Below are positions 24,688 through 33,458 of a DNA stretch of 64,000 bases, in pieces. The notes beneath the pieces were generated by a model. That model did no database searches and was not told the DNA's origin. It worked only from the letters and a program-made list of their open reading frames with translations. Position 1 is the first letter of the stretch. Each line of letters begins with the position of its first letter. Location: the NCBI RefSeq assembly GCF_003050615.1, contig NZ_NWBU01000016.1, positions 62,001 through 126,000 on the forward strand, in the 5' to 3' direction. Made by a program: the position numbers and the translations under genes. Origin of the DNA: Sphingomonas oleivorans (GTDB taxonomy: Bacteria > Pseudomonadota > Alphaproteobacteria > Sphingomonadales > Sphingomonadaceae).

Positions 24688-25542
24688 CTAGGGAAGGATC
24701 TGGCTACGGAGCGCAGGAACGGCCACGGCAAGATCCTGCGCCACCAGCCGGGCGAAGACCCCCGCGCCGACATCGCCGACATGCGTATAGTCGAACTTGC
24801 GCGTCACGACCCCACGCGGGCCATCCCCGGCCGCGTCCGCCGACGGCACCGGCTGCTCGGGCACGGGGCGCGGCTTCAGCGTCGAGCCCGCCTTCGCCGC
24901 GGCGAGTTCATCGGCCGCGGGCGGAAGCTGTGCGAGCTGCGTCGCGGTCTCCGCGCCCATCCTCTGCACCAGCGCGGCGCTGTGCGCATTGAGATCGACC
25001 AGCGGCACCTTCATCTCCGTGGCGACCTTGCGCACCTGCTGGGACCAGGGTTCCAGCGTGTTGTCGAGCCTGCCCTCCTTGAACTCGCGCCGGGTCAGCG
25101 GGGTCAGCAGCACCGGCTGCGCGCCGGCCGCGCGCACCTCCTCGACATAGCGGCGGAGATTGGCGGGAAATTCGGTCGTCATGTCGGTCCAGCGCTCGGC
25201 ATTGGACGACTGGTCATTATGCCCGAACTGGATGAGGACATAGGTAGCGCCATAGCCCGGCACCTTCGCCTCGCCGAGCGCGATATCCCATGACTTTTCC
25301 GTGCGATAGCTGCGCGTGCTGCGGCCTCCCCGCCCGAGATTGAGGCAGGCGACCGAAGACTTCACATGCTTGGCGCAGAAGACCGACGCCCAGCCGCTAT
25401 GCGGCGCCATGGTGGAGTCGCCGACCAGGACCAGCTTATAGGCCTGGATCGGCGACGCGTCGGTCCGCTCGCGGGCCGCGCCCTGCGCGAGGAGCGGGGC
25501 TGGCGCGAGCAGCAGGGCAAGCATCGACAGGGTCTTGTGCAT
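24688..25542 (-). CDS. Exported SGNH/GDSL acetylesterase (CE12-like)
   Basis: A 284-residue esterase with signal peptide (LALLLAPAPLLAQ). SGNH blocks are clear: block I LVLVGDSTMAPHSGW (catalytic Ser), block II LGRGGRSTRSY, block III IQFGHNDQS, and the DxxH-like end FDYTHVGDVG. This is the pattern of rhamnogalacturonan acetylesterases (CE12, RgaE/YesT), which remove O-acetyl groups from pectin. Here it is the last gene of the alginate lyase operon, 32 bp after the SDR gene, with AAGGAGAGG before the ATG. It may therefore deacetylate acetylated alginate. Confidence 0.87.
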   Translation of the reverse strand: MHKTLSMLALLLAPAPLLAQGAARERTDASPIQAYKLVLVGDSTMAPHSGWASVFCAKHVKSSVACLNLGRGGRSTRSYRTEKSWDIALGEAKVPGYGATYVLIQFGHNDQSSNAERWTDMTTEFPANLRRYVEEVRAAGAQPVLLTPLTRREFKEGRLDNTLEPWSQQVRKVATEMKVPLVDLNAHSAALVQRMGAETATQLAQLPPAADELAAAKAGSTLKPRPVPEQPVPSADAAGDGPRGVVTRKFDYTHVGDVGAGVFARLVAQDLAVAVPALRSQILP

Positions 25543-25574
25543 CCATCCTCTCCTTTTCAGCTTATCGGGCGGCC

Positions 25575-26327
25575 TCAGGAGAAATAGAGGCCGCCATTCA
25601 CGTCCATATTGGTGCCGGCCAGGAAGGAGGCGTCTTCGGACGCCAGAAAGGCGATAGCGGCCGCCACCTCCTCCGGCCGGCCCTCCCGGCGGAGCGGCGT
25701 GTTACCGGCGACGGCCTTGCGCCCCTCGGGCTTCGAGAAGATGTCGTGAAAGCTCGTGCCGATCAGCCCCGGGCACAGCGCGTTGACGCGGATCCCGTGG
25801 GGGCCAAGCTCCTTGGCAAGGCCACGCGTGAAGGTCGTCAGCGCGCCCTTCGACGTCGCGTAGAGGACCGCGCCCGGCCCCCCGCCGTCCCGCCCGGCGA
25901 GCGAGGAGACGTTGATGATCGCGCCACCCGCCGGAATGAACGGCCGCGTAGCCTTCGTCACCAGGAAAGCGGATTTGAGGTTCAGGTCCATGACCGTATC
26001 GAAAAAGGCCTCGTCCATCTCCTCCAGCGTCTTGCGCGCGACCATGCCCCCGGCAAGGTTGACGAGAATGTCGATGCGCTCGCCAAAGGCCTCGCGCGTT
26101 GCGGCGACGAGCCGCTCGACTTCGGCCGCCTGCGTCACATCCGCCCGGCACAGCAGCGCCGTGCCGCCGGCGGCGTTGATCTCGTCCGCCGTCGCCTGCG
26201 CGGCGGCCTCGTCGGTGCGGAAGTTGATGACGACCTTTGCGCCCTCGCCCGCTAGGCGCAGCGACACCGCTCGGCCGATATCGCGCCCGCCGCCAGTGAC
26301 GAGCGCGACCTTGTCCTTGAACCTCAT
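25575..26327 (-). CDS. SDR-family reductase, likely DEH reductase
   Basis: A 250-residue short-chain dehydrogenase. Cofactor motif TGGGRDIGRA at residues 11-20 (a variant of TGxxxGIG), NLAGG near 90, catalytic Ser141, Tyr156 and Lys160 (YATSK), and the PG motif after the active site. Position in the lyase operon suggests it reduces 4-deoxy-L-erythro-5-hexoseulose uronate (DEH), the product of oligoalginate lyases, to KDG; KduD-like or other sugar reductase roles are possible. Its ATG overlaps the transporter stop (ATGA). The frame continues upstream but is antisense-type noise. Confidence 0.85.
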   Translation of the reverse strand: MRFKDKVALVTGGGRDIGRAVSLRLAGEGAKVVINFRTDEAAAQATADEINAAGGTALLCRADVTQAAEVERLVAATREAFGERIDILVNLAGGMVARKTLEEMDEAFFDTVMDLNLKSAFLVTKATRPFIPAGGAIINVSSLAGRDGGGPGAVLYATSKGALTTFTRGLAKELGPHGIRVNALCPGLIGTSFHDIFSKPEGRKAVAGNTPLRREGRPEEVAAAIAFLASEDASFLAGTNMDVNGGLYFS

Positions 26328-27646
26328 ATATGACCTCTTGCGTTGATGGGATGGCGATCCGGGCCAGGATCGGAAATCGGCGCGATGGTGCCGCCGAGCA
26401 GCCAGATCGACAGAAGCGAGAGCGGCACGATCGCGGTCGCGAGCGCGAAGATCGGGCCATAGCCGTCCGCCGTCATGACGGGCACGAGCCAGGTCGTCAC
26501 CAGCGTGCCTGCCACCGCCGCCGTGCCGCCGATCCCGGCGAGCGAACCGACCGCGCCACCGCCGAAATAGTCGCTCGGCATCGTCTGGATATTGTTGATG
26601 GCCACCTGAAAGCCGAACAGGATGACCGCGATCAGCAGCACCGCATAGAGCGGATCGCCCGCGCCCATCGTCAGCAGCAGCGGGGGCAGCATGATCGTGC
26701 AGCCGAGCGTGATCATAGTCTTGCGCGCGGCATTGATCGACCAGCCCTTGGCAATCAGCGCGCCGGCCAGCCAGCCGCCGCCCAGGCTGCCCAGCATCGC
26801 GCCGACGAACGGAACCCAGGCGAACAGGCCGATCTGCTTGACGTCGAAGCCGAATGTCTCGGCGAGATAGATGGGCAGCCAGGAGACGAACAGCCACCAG
26901 ACGGGATCGAGGAAGAAGCGGGCGAGAATGATCGCCCAGGCCTGGCGGTGCCGCAGCAGCGCGGCAAGGCCGGGAGAATAGCCCGTCCCGCCGTGCACTC
27001 GGCCCGTCCCCTCCCCGCCCCGGCCGGCGATATGCGCGCGCTCGGCCTCGGTCAGCCAGGGATGGGCATCGGGATCGGCGCGATAGACCCACAGCCAGGG
27101 CAGCAGCCAGAGCAGGCCGAGCAGGCCGACGAGGAGAAAGGTCGTCCGCCAGCCGACGCCGGCATAGAGCAGCGCCACGAGCGGCGCGGAGATGATCGCG
27201 CCGATCGAGGCGCCGGAATTGAAGATGCCCTGCGCAAAGGCGCGCTCGCGCGGCGGAAACCAGGTGGCGTTCGCCTTGGCCGCGCCCGGCCAGTTGCCCG
27301 CCTCGCTCACCCCCAGCGTCACGCGCAGCAGGCCGAGCATGCCGATCGAGCGCACCAGCGCGTGCAGCGCGATCGAGATCGACCAGAAGAAGATCGAAAG
27401 GCCGAAGCCCATTCGCGTGCCGACAATATCGAACAGCCTGCCGAACAGCGATTGGCCGAAGGCATAGGCGATCATGAAGACGGTCACGAGCAACGCATAA
27501 TCCGCCTTGTCCGCGCCGATGTCCCGCGAGACGGCGGGCCACATCACGGCCAGCGCGTTGCGGTCGATATAGTTGATCACGGTCGCCAGCCCGATCAGGC
27601 CGACGACGATCCAGCGCAGGCCACCCCGCTGCATCAGCCCCTTCAT
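26324..27646 (-). CDS. MFS transporter, hexuronate/DEH type
   Basis: A 440-residue major-facilitator permease with 12 predicted helices, of the anion:cation symporter (ExuT-like) group. Seen: YIDRNALAVMWPAVSRD after TM1, the loop 2-3 motif GRLFDIVGTRMG and LGVSEAGNWPGAAKANATWFPPRERAFAQGIFNSGASIG in TM4-5, all typical of hexuronate transporters. It probably carries unsaturated monouronate or short alginate oligomers across the inner membrane. Start at 27646 has GGGAGG 7 bases upstream and overlaps the PL17 stop by 4 bp; downstream it overlaps the SDR start. Confidence 0.9.
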   Translation of the reverse strand: MKGLMQRGGLRWIVVGLIGLATVINYIDRNALAVMWPAVSRDIGADKADYALLVTVFMIAYAFGQSLFGRLFDIVGTRMGFGLSIFFWSISIALHALVRSIGMLGLLRVTLGVSEAGNWPGAAKANATWFPPRERAFAQGIFNSGASIGAIISAPLVALLYAGVGWRTTFLLVGLLGLLWLLPWLWVYRADPDAHPWLTEAERAHIAGRGGEGTGRVHGGTGYSPGLAALLRHRQAWAIILARFFLDPVWWLFVSWLPIYLAETFGFDVKQIGLFAWVPFVGAMLGSLGGGWLAGALIAKGWSINAARKTMITLGCTIMLPPLLLTMGAGDPLYAVLLIAVILFGFQVAINNIQTMPSDYFGGGAVGSLAGIGGTAAVAGTLVTTWLVPVMTADGYGPIFALATAIVPLSLLSIWLLGGTIAPISDPGPDRHPINARGHI

Positions 27647-29868
27647 GATCCGCCTCCCGTCCCGGCCATCTTCGCCCCTCCGCCATCGAAGCGGCCGAAA
27701 TGCCCTTTCCATTCGACCATGCGCCCGCCGACAGAGGCACGATGCGCCGCCGCCGGATCGGGATCGTCGGCGATCGCAAGCGTCACCGTCCGCCCGTCCG
27801 CGAGTTCGATCGTGACGATGTCCGCATCCGCCGCCCGCTCATGCCGCAGCGCGCGGATGCGGCTACGGCTGGCCACGGTCGTCTCATCGGCGGCATCATA
27901 GGCGCCATGCGGCTCGAGCAGGCCGACGAAGACCGCAGCGGTCGCGCTCTCCAGCCGCTGGATCAGCACGGGCTCGCGGCGCAGATTGAAGCGGGGATCG
28001 TTGGCGCCGCTCTCGGCAAGGATCAGCTTCGCACCCGACGGCGGCAGCATCCGATAACTGTAGAAGCGATCGCCATTCAGCCAGGTCAGGACGGCATTGT
28101 CCGTACCCGGCGCACCCGTCGCATCCACCCAGAGATGCTGATAGCCGTTTGCCTTGCCCAGCACGGGCCGCGCGGCGACGTTGGACTGCAGCGGAAAGCC
28201 GATATCGATCAGATGGCCGGCATAATGGAGCGGCAGATCATATTGTGCGGGCCTGCTGCCCGTCACCCGCATCAAGTCCAGCACCACGGGGCTGGCGAAA
28301 CCGGTTATGGCCAGTTGCGCCAGCGTCCTGCGGAAACGCACGCCCGGATAGGCATCCACCATCTCGGCGGTGCTGAGTTGCGTCGCGCCCTCGCCATGGA
28401 AGAAGATCTGCCTGGGCGCCATCGTGTCGGCCAGCTTCACCTTGCCGCCGAAGTGGCTCGTCTCGTTCACGACCAGCGTGTTGTGCGCGATGGTCTGCTT
28501 GGCCCAGCTCTCATTTTCGGGGAGGTAGCGGCCGCCATCCTTCGCCTCGATATTGAGGAAACGCGCCGCGCCATAATCGGTGACGATGGGATTGCCATTG
28601 TCGTAGAGGATCCAGCCCAGCTTGTCGAAATGGCCATGGCCCATGCCCTGCGCCGTATTCTTGGCGACGAGCACCTCTTCGCGGTCGCCGGCGCCGGACC
28701 GCATGATCGCGAGGCCCCCCTTGTCGCCGTCGGGCCCGTCACTGAGCAGCATGGAGGCGAAGGGAAAGGGCATTGCCCGGCCCGCCGCCAGATCGCGGGC
28801 GACCATCAGCCCCTCGGGCGAAAGCAGCGTCCGCCCCTGCCAGCCGGCGATCGACAGGAAGGCGGGATCGCGCGTCGCGCCATAGCCGGTCGCCACCGCC
28901 TGATAGAGTTCCTCCGTCCTCAGGCTCTTGTCCGGCATCGCATCGTTCAATGGAAAGAAATAGCCGTCATAGCTGAGCTGGATGGTCGTCCGAATCGCCT
29001 TCAGGATGATCCCGTCGCGATAGGCGAAGATCCTGCGCTGCGGCTCATTGGCCTCGATCGCCTGCGCGAACAGGACGAAGGGCAGCAATGCATAGCGCTG
29101 ATAATAAGGCCCCTCGGCATAATAGCCGTCGGGCGAGAAGAGCAGGTCGAGCTGCCGCAGAAAACCGGCCCTGCCGCTCCTGTCGAGCCCGTTCAGCGCC
29201 TTTTCCACCAGGACGGGATCGCGCAGCACATAGCCGGTCATGCCGACCCCGGCGCTCGCCCAAGTGGCATGATTGTGGATCCGGTTGAACAGGGCCGGCG
29301 AACCATCCGACAGGAAGGTCGCCATGCGCCGGAAGACATTCTCGTCTATCGTCTTCCGGTCCGCCTCCGGGATGGCGTCGCGTATCGCATCATAGCCCTG
29401 CACCGCATAGACCAGCCAGACGCTGTCGTTCAGGCTCTGCCAGAAGAGGCGGCCCGCCGCTTCGTTCGCGGCCGCCGGATGGGCCCCGAGCGAGGGATAG
29501 AGCTTCGCATAGTCGAGCAGCATCCGCCGCGCGAAATCGGCATAGGCCCGGTTGCCGGTGATGCGATAGAGCAGCCCCGCGCCGTAGATCGCCTTGTAAT
29601 TGCGCTTATGCTGTTCGTGCGTGAGGCCGCCCCCCGGATCCTTGGGGATCGGCACGGAGATGCCGGTGCGCAACGCCGCATCCACCTCGGCACGCATCCG
29701 CTGCAATTCCCGGGCGAACAGCGGGTAGCGCTCCCCCTCCGCAGTCATGGCGGCGAGCCCCGCCGTGCGGAGCAGGACCGGCGCTTCACCCTCCATGGAC
29801 GCTACCGGCGCGGCCTCGGCCTGCAGGAGCAGGACCAGCGATGCGGCAAGGGCTGCGATACGCGGCAT
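27643..29868 (-). CDS. Exo-oligoalginate lyase, polysaccharide lyase family 17
   Basis: A 741-residue lyase with signal peptide (ALAASLVLLLQAEA), an alpha/alpha-barrel alginate-lyase domain (about 30-370) and a C-terminal heparinase II/III-like beta-sandwich (from about 390, with TIAHNTLVVNETSHFGG). Asn199-His200 in RIHNHATWASAGVGM and Tyr256 in YAEGPYYQRYALLPF align with Asn201, His202 and Tyr258 of Alg17C as I recall it. It releases monomeric unsaturated uronate from oligoalginate. The start is the ATG at 29868 (a TTG lies one codon earlier), preceded by AGGAG; it shares one base with the PL6 stop. Confidence 0.9.
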   Translation of the reverse strand: MPRIAALAASLVLLLQAEAAPVASMEGEAPVLLRTAGLAAMTAEGERYPLFARELQRMRAEVDAALRTGISVPIPKDPGGGLTHEQHKRNYKAIYGAGLLYRITGNRAYADFARRMLLDYAKLYPSLGAHPAAANEAAGRLFWQSLNDSVWLVYAVQGYDAIRDAIPEADRKTIDENVFRRMATFLSDGSPALFNRIHNHATWASAGVGMTGYVLRDPVLVEKALNGLDRSGRAGFLRQLDLLFSPDGYYAEGPYYQRYALLPFVLFAQAIEANEPQRRIFAYRDGIILKAIRTTIQLSYDGYFFPLNDAMPDKSLRTEELYQAVATGYGATRDPAFLSIAGWQGRTLLSPEGLMVARDLAAGRAMPFPFASMLLSDGPDGDKGGLAIMRSGAGDREEVLVAKNTAQGMGHGHFDKLGWILYDNGNPIVTDYGAARFLNIEAKDGGRYLPENESWAKQTIAHNTLVVNETSHFGGKVKLADTMAPRQIFFHGEGATQLSTAEMVDAYPGVRFRRTLAQLAITGFASPVVLDLMRVTGSRPAQYDLPLHYAGHLIDIGFPLQSNVAARPVLGKANGYQHLWVDATGAPGTDNAVLTWLNGDRFYSYRMLPPSGAKLILAESGANDPRFNLRREPVLIQRLESATAAVFVGLLEPHGAYDAADETTVASRSRIRALRHERAADADIVTIELADGRTVTLAIADDPDPAAAHRASVGGRMVEWKGHFGRFDGGGAKMAGTGGGS

Positions 29869-32108
29869 CAATTCGCTCCTTCCGCAACATTGCCGGCCAG
29901 CGCGGCACGCGGCGGCCCCCTGAAATAAAGCTCCTTCACCGCCGGCATCGGCGTATGGCGGAAGATATTGCCGGCGATGCGCGTCCCCGGCGTGCCGACG
30001 CTGTGCGTCACGTCGATCGGCGCGCTGTCGGTGAACCGGTTGCCGCCGATATCGGCGATCTGCACGCCCGACAGGCGAACCGATGCGCCTGCAGCCAGGC
30101 CGCTTTCCACAATGTCGGAATCCCGCAGGCTGAAGCGCGGCCCGAAGCTGCTTTCGTCGCGCCCGCCCCGGGAAAGCTCGGCGACCTGCCCGACCTTCCG
30201 GAATATCGATGCGGCGATATCGACCTGCTCGACGCCATAATGGCCGTCCCCGTCGCCCCGGGCGGCGACGACGCTGCCCGACACATTTTCGAACCGGCTG
30301 GAGCGGATGGCGATATGGTCGGCGAAGGCGGATGGCGTCGTCGCGATCACGTCGAAACCGGGCGCGCCGTCAAGATTGACGAAGCGAACATTCTCGATCT
30401 CGACGGTATAGCTGGATGCCATGGGCGACATGCCGCCGCGGATCACGACATTGCCGGGTGCGGCGGGCGCGTGCACGCCGGAAATGGTCAGGCCCTCCAG
30501 CCGAAGCTGCCCGCCTTCCGCGATCTGGAACAGGCTGGAGCGGGCAAACGTCAGCATCGCGGGCGCGGCCGGGCCGGGGCCGGCAATGGTGATGGCCCGA
30601 TCGATCGTCACCGGTGCATCGACATTGTAACGGCCTGGAGAAAGGCGGATCGTATCTCCGCCCTTCGCACGGGCGACCGCCTGACGGAGGGCGTCGCCGG
30701 ACGGCGCGAGCTCGATCGTCGCGCCGGTGCCGAAAGCCGGCTTCGTCGCGGCCGGCTTGGGATACCAGGCCACGCCGCTATCCGCCCTGGCAATAGGTTT
30801 CAGGTCGCGTGGCGCTCCGACGGCGCCGATCGCCGGATCGACCGGATAAAGCAGGCCATTGGAGGCGCGGGCGAGCTGGATAGATCTCTGGTCTATGCCA
30901 TTGGTCAGGCGCGATACCGAGGCCGCCGACTGGATATTGCCGGCAAAGCCGATGCCGGCAATGTCGGTTTCAACGCGCAAATCCACCTCGCCGGCGCGCC
31001 CGATCAGCAGATTGCGCTCGAACCGGCTGCGCAGGGGCGGCGCGGAGCGTTCCGCATCCGCGCCCGCCCCCAGCGTGATCCGCGCGACATCGATCAGGCT
31101 GTTTCCCTCGATGAGCGCATCCTGCACCTGATGATAGCGATTGATAGGCGAATTGGGCACGCCGTTCATCACCGCGATTGCGCTGGCAAAGTCCGTGCCG
31201 GCCAGTCCCTCCATATAATTGCCGCGTACGATCTGCCGCGCATTGATGATGCGGATGCCGCCCGTATGCGGCTTGCCATTCCCGAAAAAGATATTGCGTT
31301 CGACCAGATTGCCGTTGCCGTGCCGCAGCACGATCGATCCCTGCGACTCGTGGATCACATTGTTGCGGATGATGTTGCCGCCGGACTTGACGGAAATAAT
31401 CTCCACCTCGCCATCGCAGCGGTCGAAATAATTATCCTCCACGATGCTGTGGGAGTCGCTGAGCGATTGCTCGCTCGTGCCGATGCGGATCGTCTCGCCA
31501 CCATTGGCGCCGAGGGGCGGACGCGGCCCGAAATAATTATGATCGATGCGATGGCGATCATCGGGCGGCTGGCCGGTCTCGCGGATCACGGCCAGCGTCA
31601 CACCCGCATTATTCTTCCCCTCGAAATGCGAATGATCGACCCGGTTTTCCTGGCCGTAGAACGAAATCCAGCGATCTTCCTTGCGTCGATCCGGCGGATT
31701 GAAGCGATCGATCACCACTTCGGTGAGCCGCGAATGACTGGCGGGCGCATTCGCACTCGCCCGGAAAGCGATGACATCGCCGGTGGGGCTATGGCCGTCA
31801 CGAAAGACGAGACCCGACACCAGCAGATATTCGCCCGCGAGCCGGAGGTTCGAGTCCCCGGTGATGAAGACGCGCCCTTTCGTCTGGGCGCGAAGGACAA
31901 TCGGCTTTCCGGGCGCCCCATGTCCCTGGAACAGGATCCGGAAGTCCCGCCACTCGCCATCGGCGAGCGTGACGATATCGCCCGGCTGAAGCTGCCGCAC
32001 CGCGTGCGCGAAGTCAGCCTGGCTATGAACCAGATGCTCCTTCGCCTCGGCCTGATTCGCGGCGATCGCGCAGATCACCACGCATTTTCCCAGCCAAATG
32101 CTGCCCAT
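29868..32108 (-). CDS. Alginate lyase, polysaccharide lyase family 6, two-domain
   Basis: A 746-residue exported lyase (signal peptide GKCVVICAIAANQAEA). The N-terminal right-handed beta-helix (about 25-380) has the PL6 active site: Lys241 in VEIISVKSGGN and Arg262 in SQGSIVLRHGN, 21 residues apart as in chondroitinase B and AlyGC. A second beta-helix domain follows (about 450-740), as in the long exo-type PL6 enzymes. It should depolymerise alginate in the periplasm or at the surface. First gene of the operon; ATG 32108 has GAGG upstream. The stop shares one base with the PL17 start. Confidence 0.92.
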   Translation of the reverse strand: MGSIWLGKCVVICAIAANQAEAKEHLVHSQADFAHAVRQLQPGDIVTLADGEWRDFRILFQGHGAPGKPIVLRAQTKGRVFITGDSNLRLAGEYLLVSGLVFRDGHSPTGDVIAFRASANAPASHSRLTEVVIDRFNPPDRRKEDRWISFYGQENRVDHSHFEGKNNAGVTLAVIRETGQPPDDRHRIDHNYFGPRPPLGANGGETIRIGTSEQSLSDSHSIVEDNYFDRCDGEVEIISVKSGGNIIRNNVIHESQGSIVLRHGNGNLVERNIFFGNGKPHTGGIRIINARQIVRGNYMEGLAGTDFASAIAVMNGVPNSPINRYHQVQDALIEGNSLIDVARITLGAGADAERSAPPLRSRFERNLLIGRAGEVDLRVETDIAGIGFAGNIQSAASVSRLTNGIDQRSIQLARASNGLLYPVDPAIGAVGAPRDLKPIARADSGVAWYPKPAATKPAFGTGATIELAPSGDALRQAVARAKGGDTIRLSPGRYNVDAPVTIDRAITIAGPGPAAPAMLTFARSSLFQIAEGGQLRLEGLTISGVHAPAAPGNVVIRGGMSPMASSYTVEIENVRFVNLDGAPGFDVIATTPSAFADHIAIRSSRFENVSGSVVAARGDGDGHYGVEQVDIAASIFRKVGQVAELSRGGRDESSFGPRFSLRDSDIVESGLAAGASVRLSGVQIADIGGNRFTDSAPIDVTHSVGTPGTRIAGNIFRHTPMPAVKELYFRGPPRAALAGNVAEGAN

Positions 32109-32218
32109 CCCATCCTCGCCTGCTTGGGTCAGCACTGACGCGGCACTGCCCTTGCTTTTAGGCCTAGCAGATTGGCCGCTACACATCAATCCTTCTTATA
32201 TACCTATTCTGAGGCATC

Positions 32219-32224
32219 TGGTAT
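32219..32224 (-). promoter_or_regulatory. TGGTAT half-site upstream of the alginate lyase operon
   Basis: CTGGTATG at 32218-32225 with ATACCT 12 bp away (32202-32207) makes a loose inverted pair about 95-115 bp upstream of the PL6 start. The core equals the motifs near kdgK, the receptor and the FCD regulator gene. Weak, based on recurrence. Confidence 0.3.
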
Positions 32225-32233
32225 GAAGATTTC

Positions 32234-32448
32234 TCATAGCTTGGTATGCGCAAGGTCGCTGCCGACGGCGAAATTGCCGGTGCGGTCCAACCGGGCCATG
32301 GCGAGCCAGACAATGGCCCAACCGAGACTAGAGAGAGGCGCGCGATCGGCTCGGCGAGACGTTCGACGGTCCTGAATCTTGCATCCTCAGCCGAGCAGCC
32401 CGATTTACGGATCTTGTGGAGCAGCTCGACCTTCCATCGCCCGGCATT
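32234..32448 (-). pseudogene. IS4-like transposase remnant, frameshifted
   Basis: On the minus strand one frame reads NAGRWKVELLHKIRKSGCSA then EDARFRTVERLAEPIARLS, matching the C-terminal RWxIE...LKSGC...R..ERL region of IS4-superfamily transposases. The homology then moves to another frame, LGWAIVWLAMARLDRTG, ending at a TGA at 32234-32236, which continues the usual W-I-xWLTM...RTxP tail. The rest of the transposase and any inverted repeats are missing. It is therefore a frameshifted, 5'-truncated fossil lying exactly between two catabolic loci. Confidence 0.7.
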
Positions 32449-32522
32449 TTAGGCCAGTTTTTCGATTGCCTCTTCGGGCGAGCGGATCGGCGGATATGAC
32501 GATCATCTGGCCATTCCAGTAC

Positions 32523-32529
32523 AATACCA
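32523..32529 (+). promoter_or_regulatory. TGGTATT half-site upstream of the amino-sugar kinase
   Basis: AATACCA (32523-32529) lies 55 bp before the kinase start, followed by an AT-rich ATATAAAT stretch that could be a promoter. The same heptamer recurs at 36759, 36785 and 38919, so it is a candidate site for the HutC-type GntR regulator of this locus. Confidence 0.45.
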
Positions 32530-32584
32530 ATATAAATCCAGTTCGAATCGTGCTCGCCACGAGCTCCTTATTGGTGCGAGGCTG

Positions 32585-33451
32585 ATGACGGCATATTTTC
32601 TCGGTATCGATGCGGGTGGCAGCCATTGCCGCAGCCGTCTGGTGGATTCGACAGGCAATATCCTGGGAACCGGAAAGTCCGGACCGGCCAATGCCCGTAT
32701 CGGCATCGAACGGTTGCATGGGGCGCTCCTCGAAACATGCGCGCAAGCGATCGAGGCCGCCGGCCTGACGACCGAGGCTTTGCCGACAATTTCGGCAGGA
32801 TTCGGTATCGCCGGAATCTCGCGACCGGGCGTTTGCGAACAGCTTGAAGCGCTATCTTTCCCCTATGCGCGGGTCCGCTTCGAAACCGACGCGGCAATCG
32901 CCAATCTGGGCGCGCATTGCGGGGCCGATGGCGCGATTCTCGTGATCGGCACAGGCAGCATTGCTTTCGTGCGGATCGGCGACACCAGCTTCAGCATCGG
33001 CGGCTATGGCTTTCCGATCTCCGATGAGGGAAGCGGGGCGGCCTTGGGGCTAAGCGCCGTGCGCCACGCCCTGCGCGCGCTCGATGGACGGACGAAGCCG
33101 ACGGCGCTCAGCAGCGCCGTCACGGCGAGATTCGACCATCAGACGCCGCGCGTGATCGCCTGGATGGATCAGGCGACGCCCCGGGATTATGCCGCCTTCG
33201 CGCCATTGGTGATGGACCATGCGGATGCGGGCGACGAGATTGCGCGTTCGATCGTAGAGGATGCGGCGCTCCATATCGAACGCTTCATCGAGACGATCTT
33301 CGAACGCGGCGCCCCGCGCTGCGCGCTTGCCGGCGGGCTTGCATCGAGAATGCGGCCATGGCTCCGTGCCCGGACGAGCGCGATGCTGAGCGAGGCCCAG
33401 GGCGATCCGCTCGACGGTGCGCTCCTGCTGGCCGGCTATCGGCCGCAATGA
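32585..33451 (+). CDS. BadF/BadG-family N-acetylglucosamine or glucosamine kinase
   Basis: A 288-residue ASKHA-fold kinase. Phosphate 1 loop YFLGIDAGGSHCRSRLVD at the N-terminus, GFGIAGISRPG near 75, the phosphate 2 region ILVIGTGSIAFVRIG near 120, SDEGSGAALGLSAVRHAL near 145 and the adenosine-site CALAGGLASRM near 250. Members phosphorylate GlcNAc or GlcN with ATP in the cytosol; the neighbouring nagA favours GlcNAc as substrate. GAGG precedes the ATG. It converges with the GH84-like gene after only 7 bp. Confidence 0.85.
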   Translation: MTAYFLGIDAGGSHCRSRLVDSTGNILGTGKSGPANARIGIERLHGALLETCAQAIEAAGLTTEALPTISAGFGIAGISRPGVCEQLEALSFPYARVRFETDAAIANLGAHCGADGAILVIGTGSIAFVRIGDTSFSIGGYGFPISDEGSGAALGLSAVRHALRALDGRTKPTALSSAVTARFDHQTPRVIAWMDQATPRDYAAFAPLVMDHADAGDEIARSIVEDAALHIERFIETIFERGAPRCALAGGLASRMRPWLRARTSAMLSEAQGDPLDGALLLAGYRPQ

Positions 33452-33458
33452 AGGCGGA

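Larger units (their letters stand above)
32109..32584. other. Junction between alginate and amino-sugar loci
   Basis: A 476-bp region, AT-richer at both ends. It holds the PL6 operon promoter side (ATACCT near 32202 and TGGTAT at 32219), a transposase remnant (32234-32448) and, at the right end, the leader of the amino-sugar kinase gene with an AATACCA motif at 32523. No intact gene is present. Confidence 0.6.

Noticed and set aside
27700-32138. Two plus-strand open frames of about 740-765 codons opposite the PL17 and PL6 lyase genes
   Set aside because: Low-complexity Arg/Gly/Asp/Ile products without domains; complementary to well-supported lyases.
32240-32246. TTGGTAT as a further operator before the alginate operon
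   Set aside because: It lies inside the coding remnant of the transposase, so it is more likely chance than regulation.
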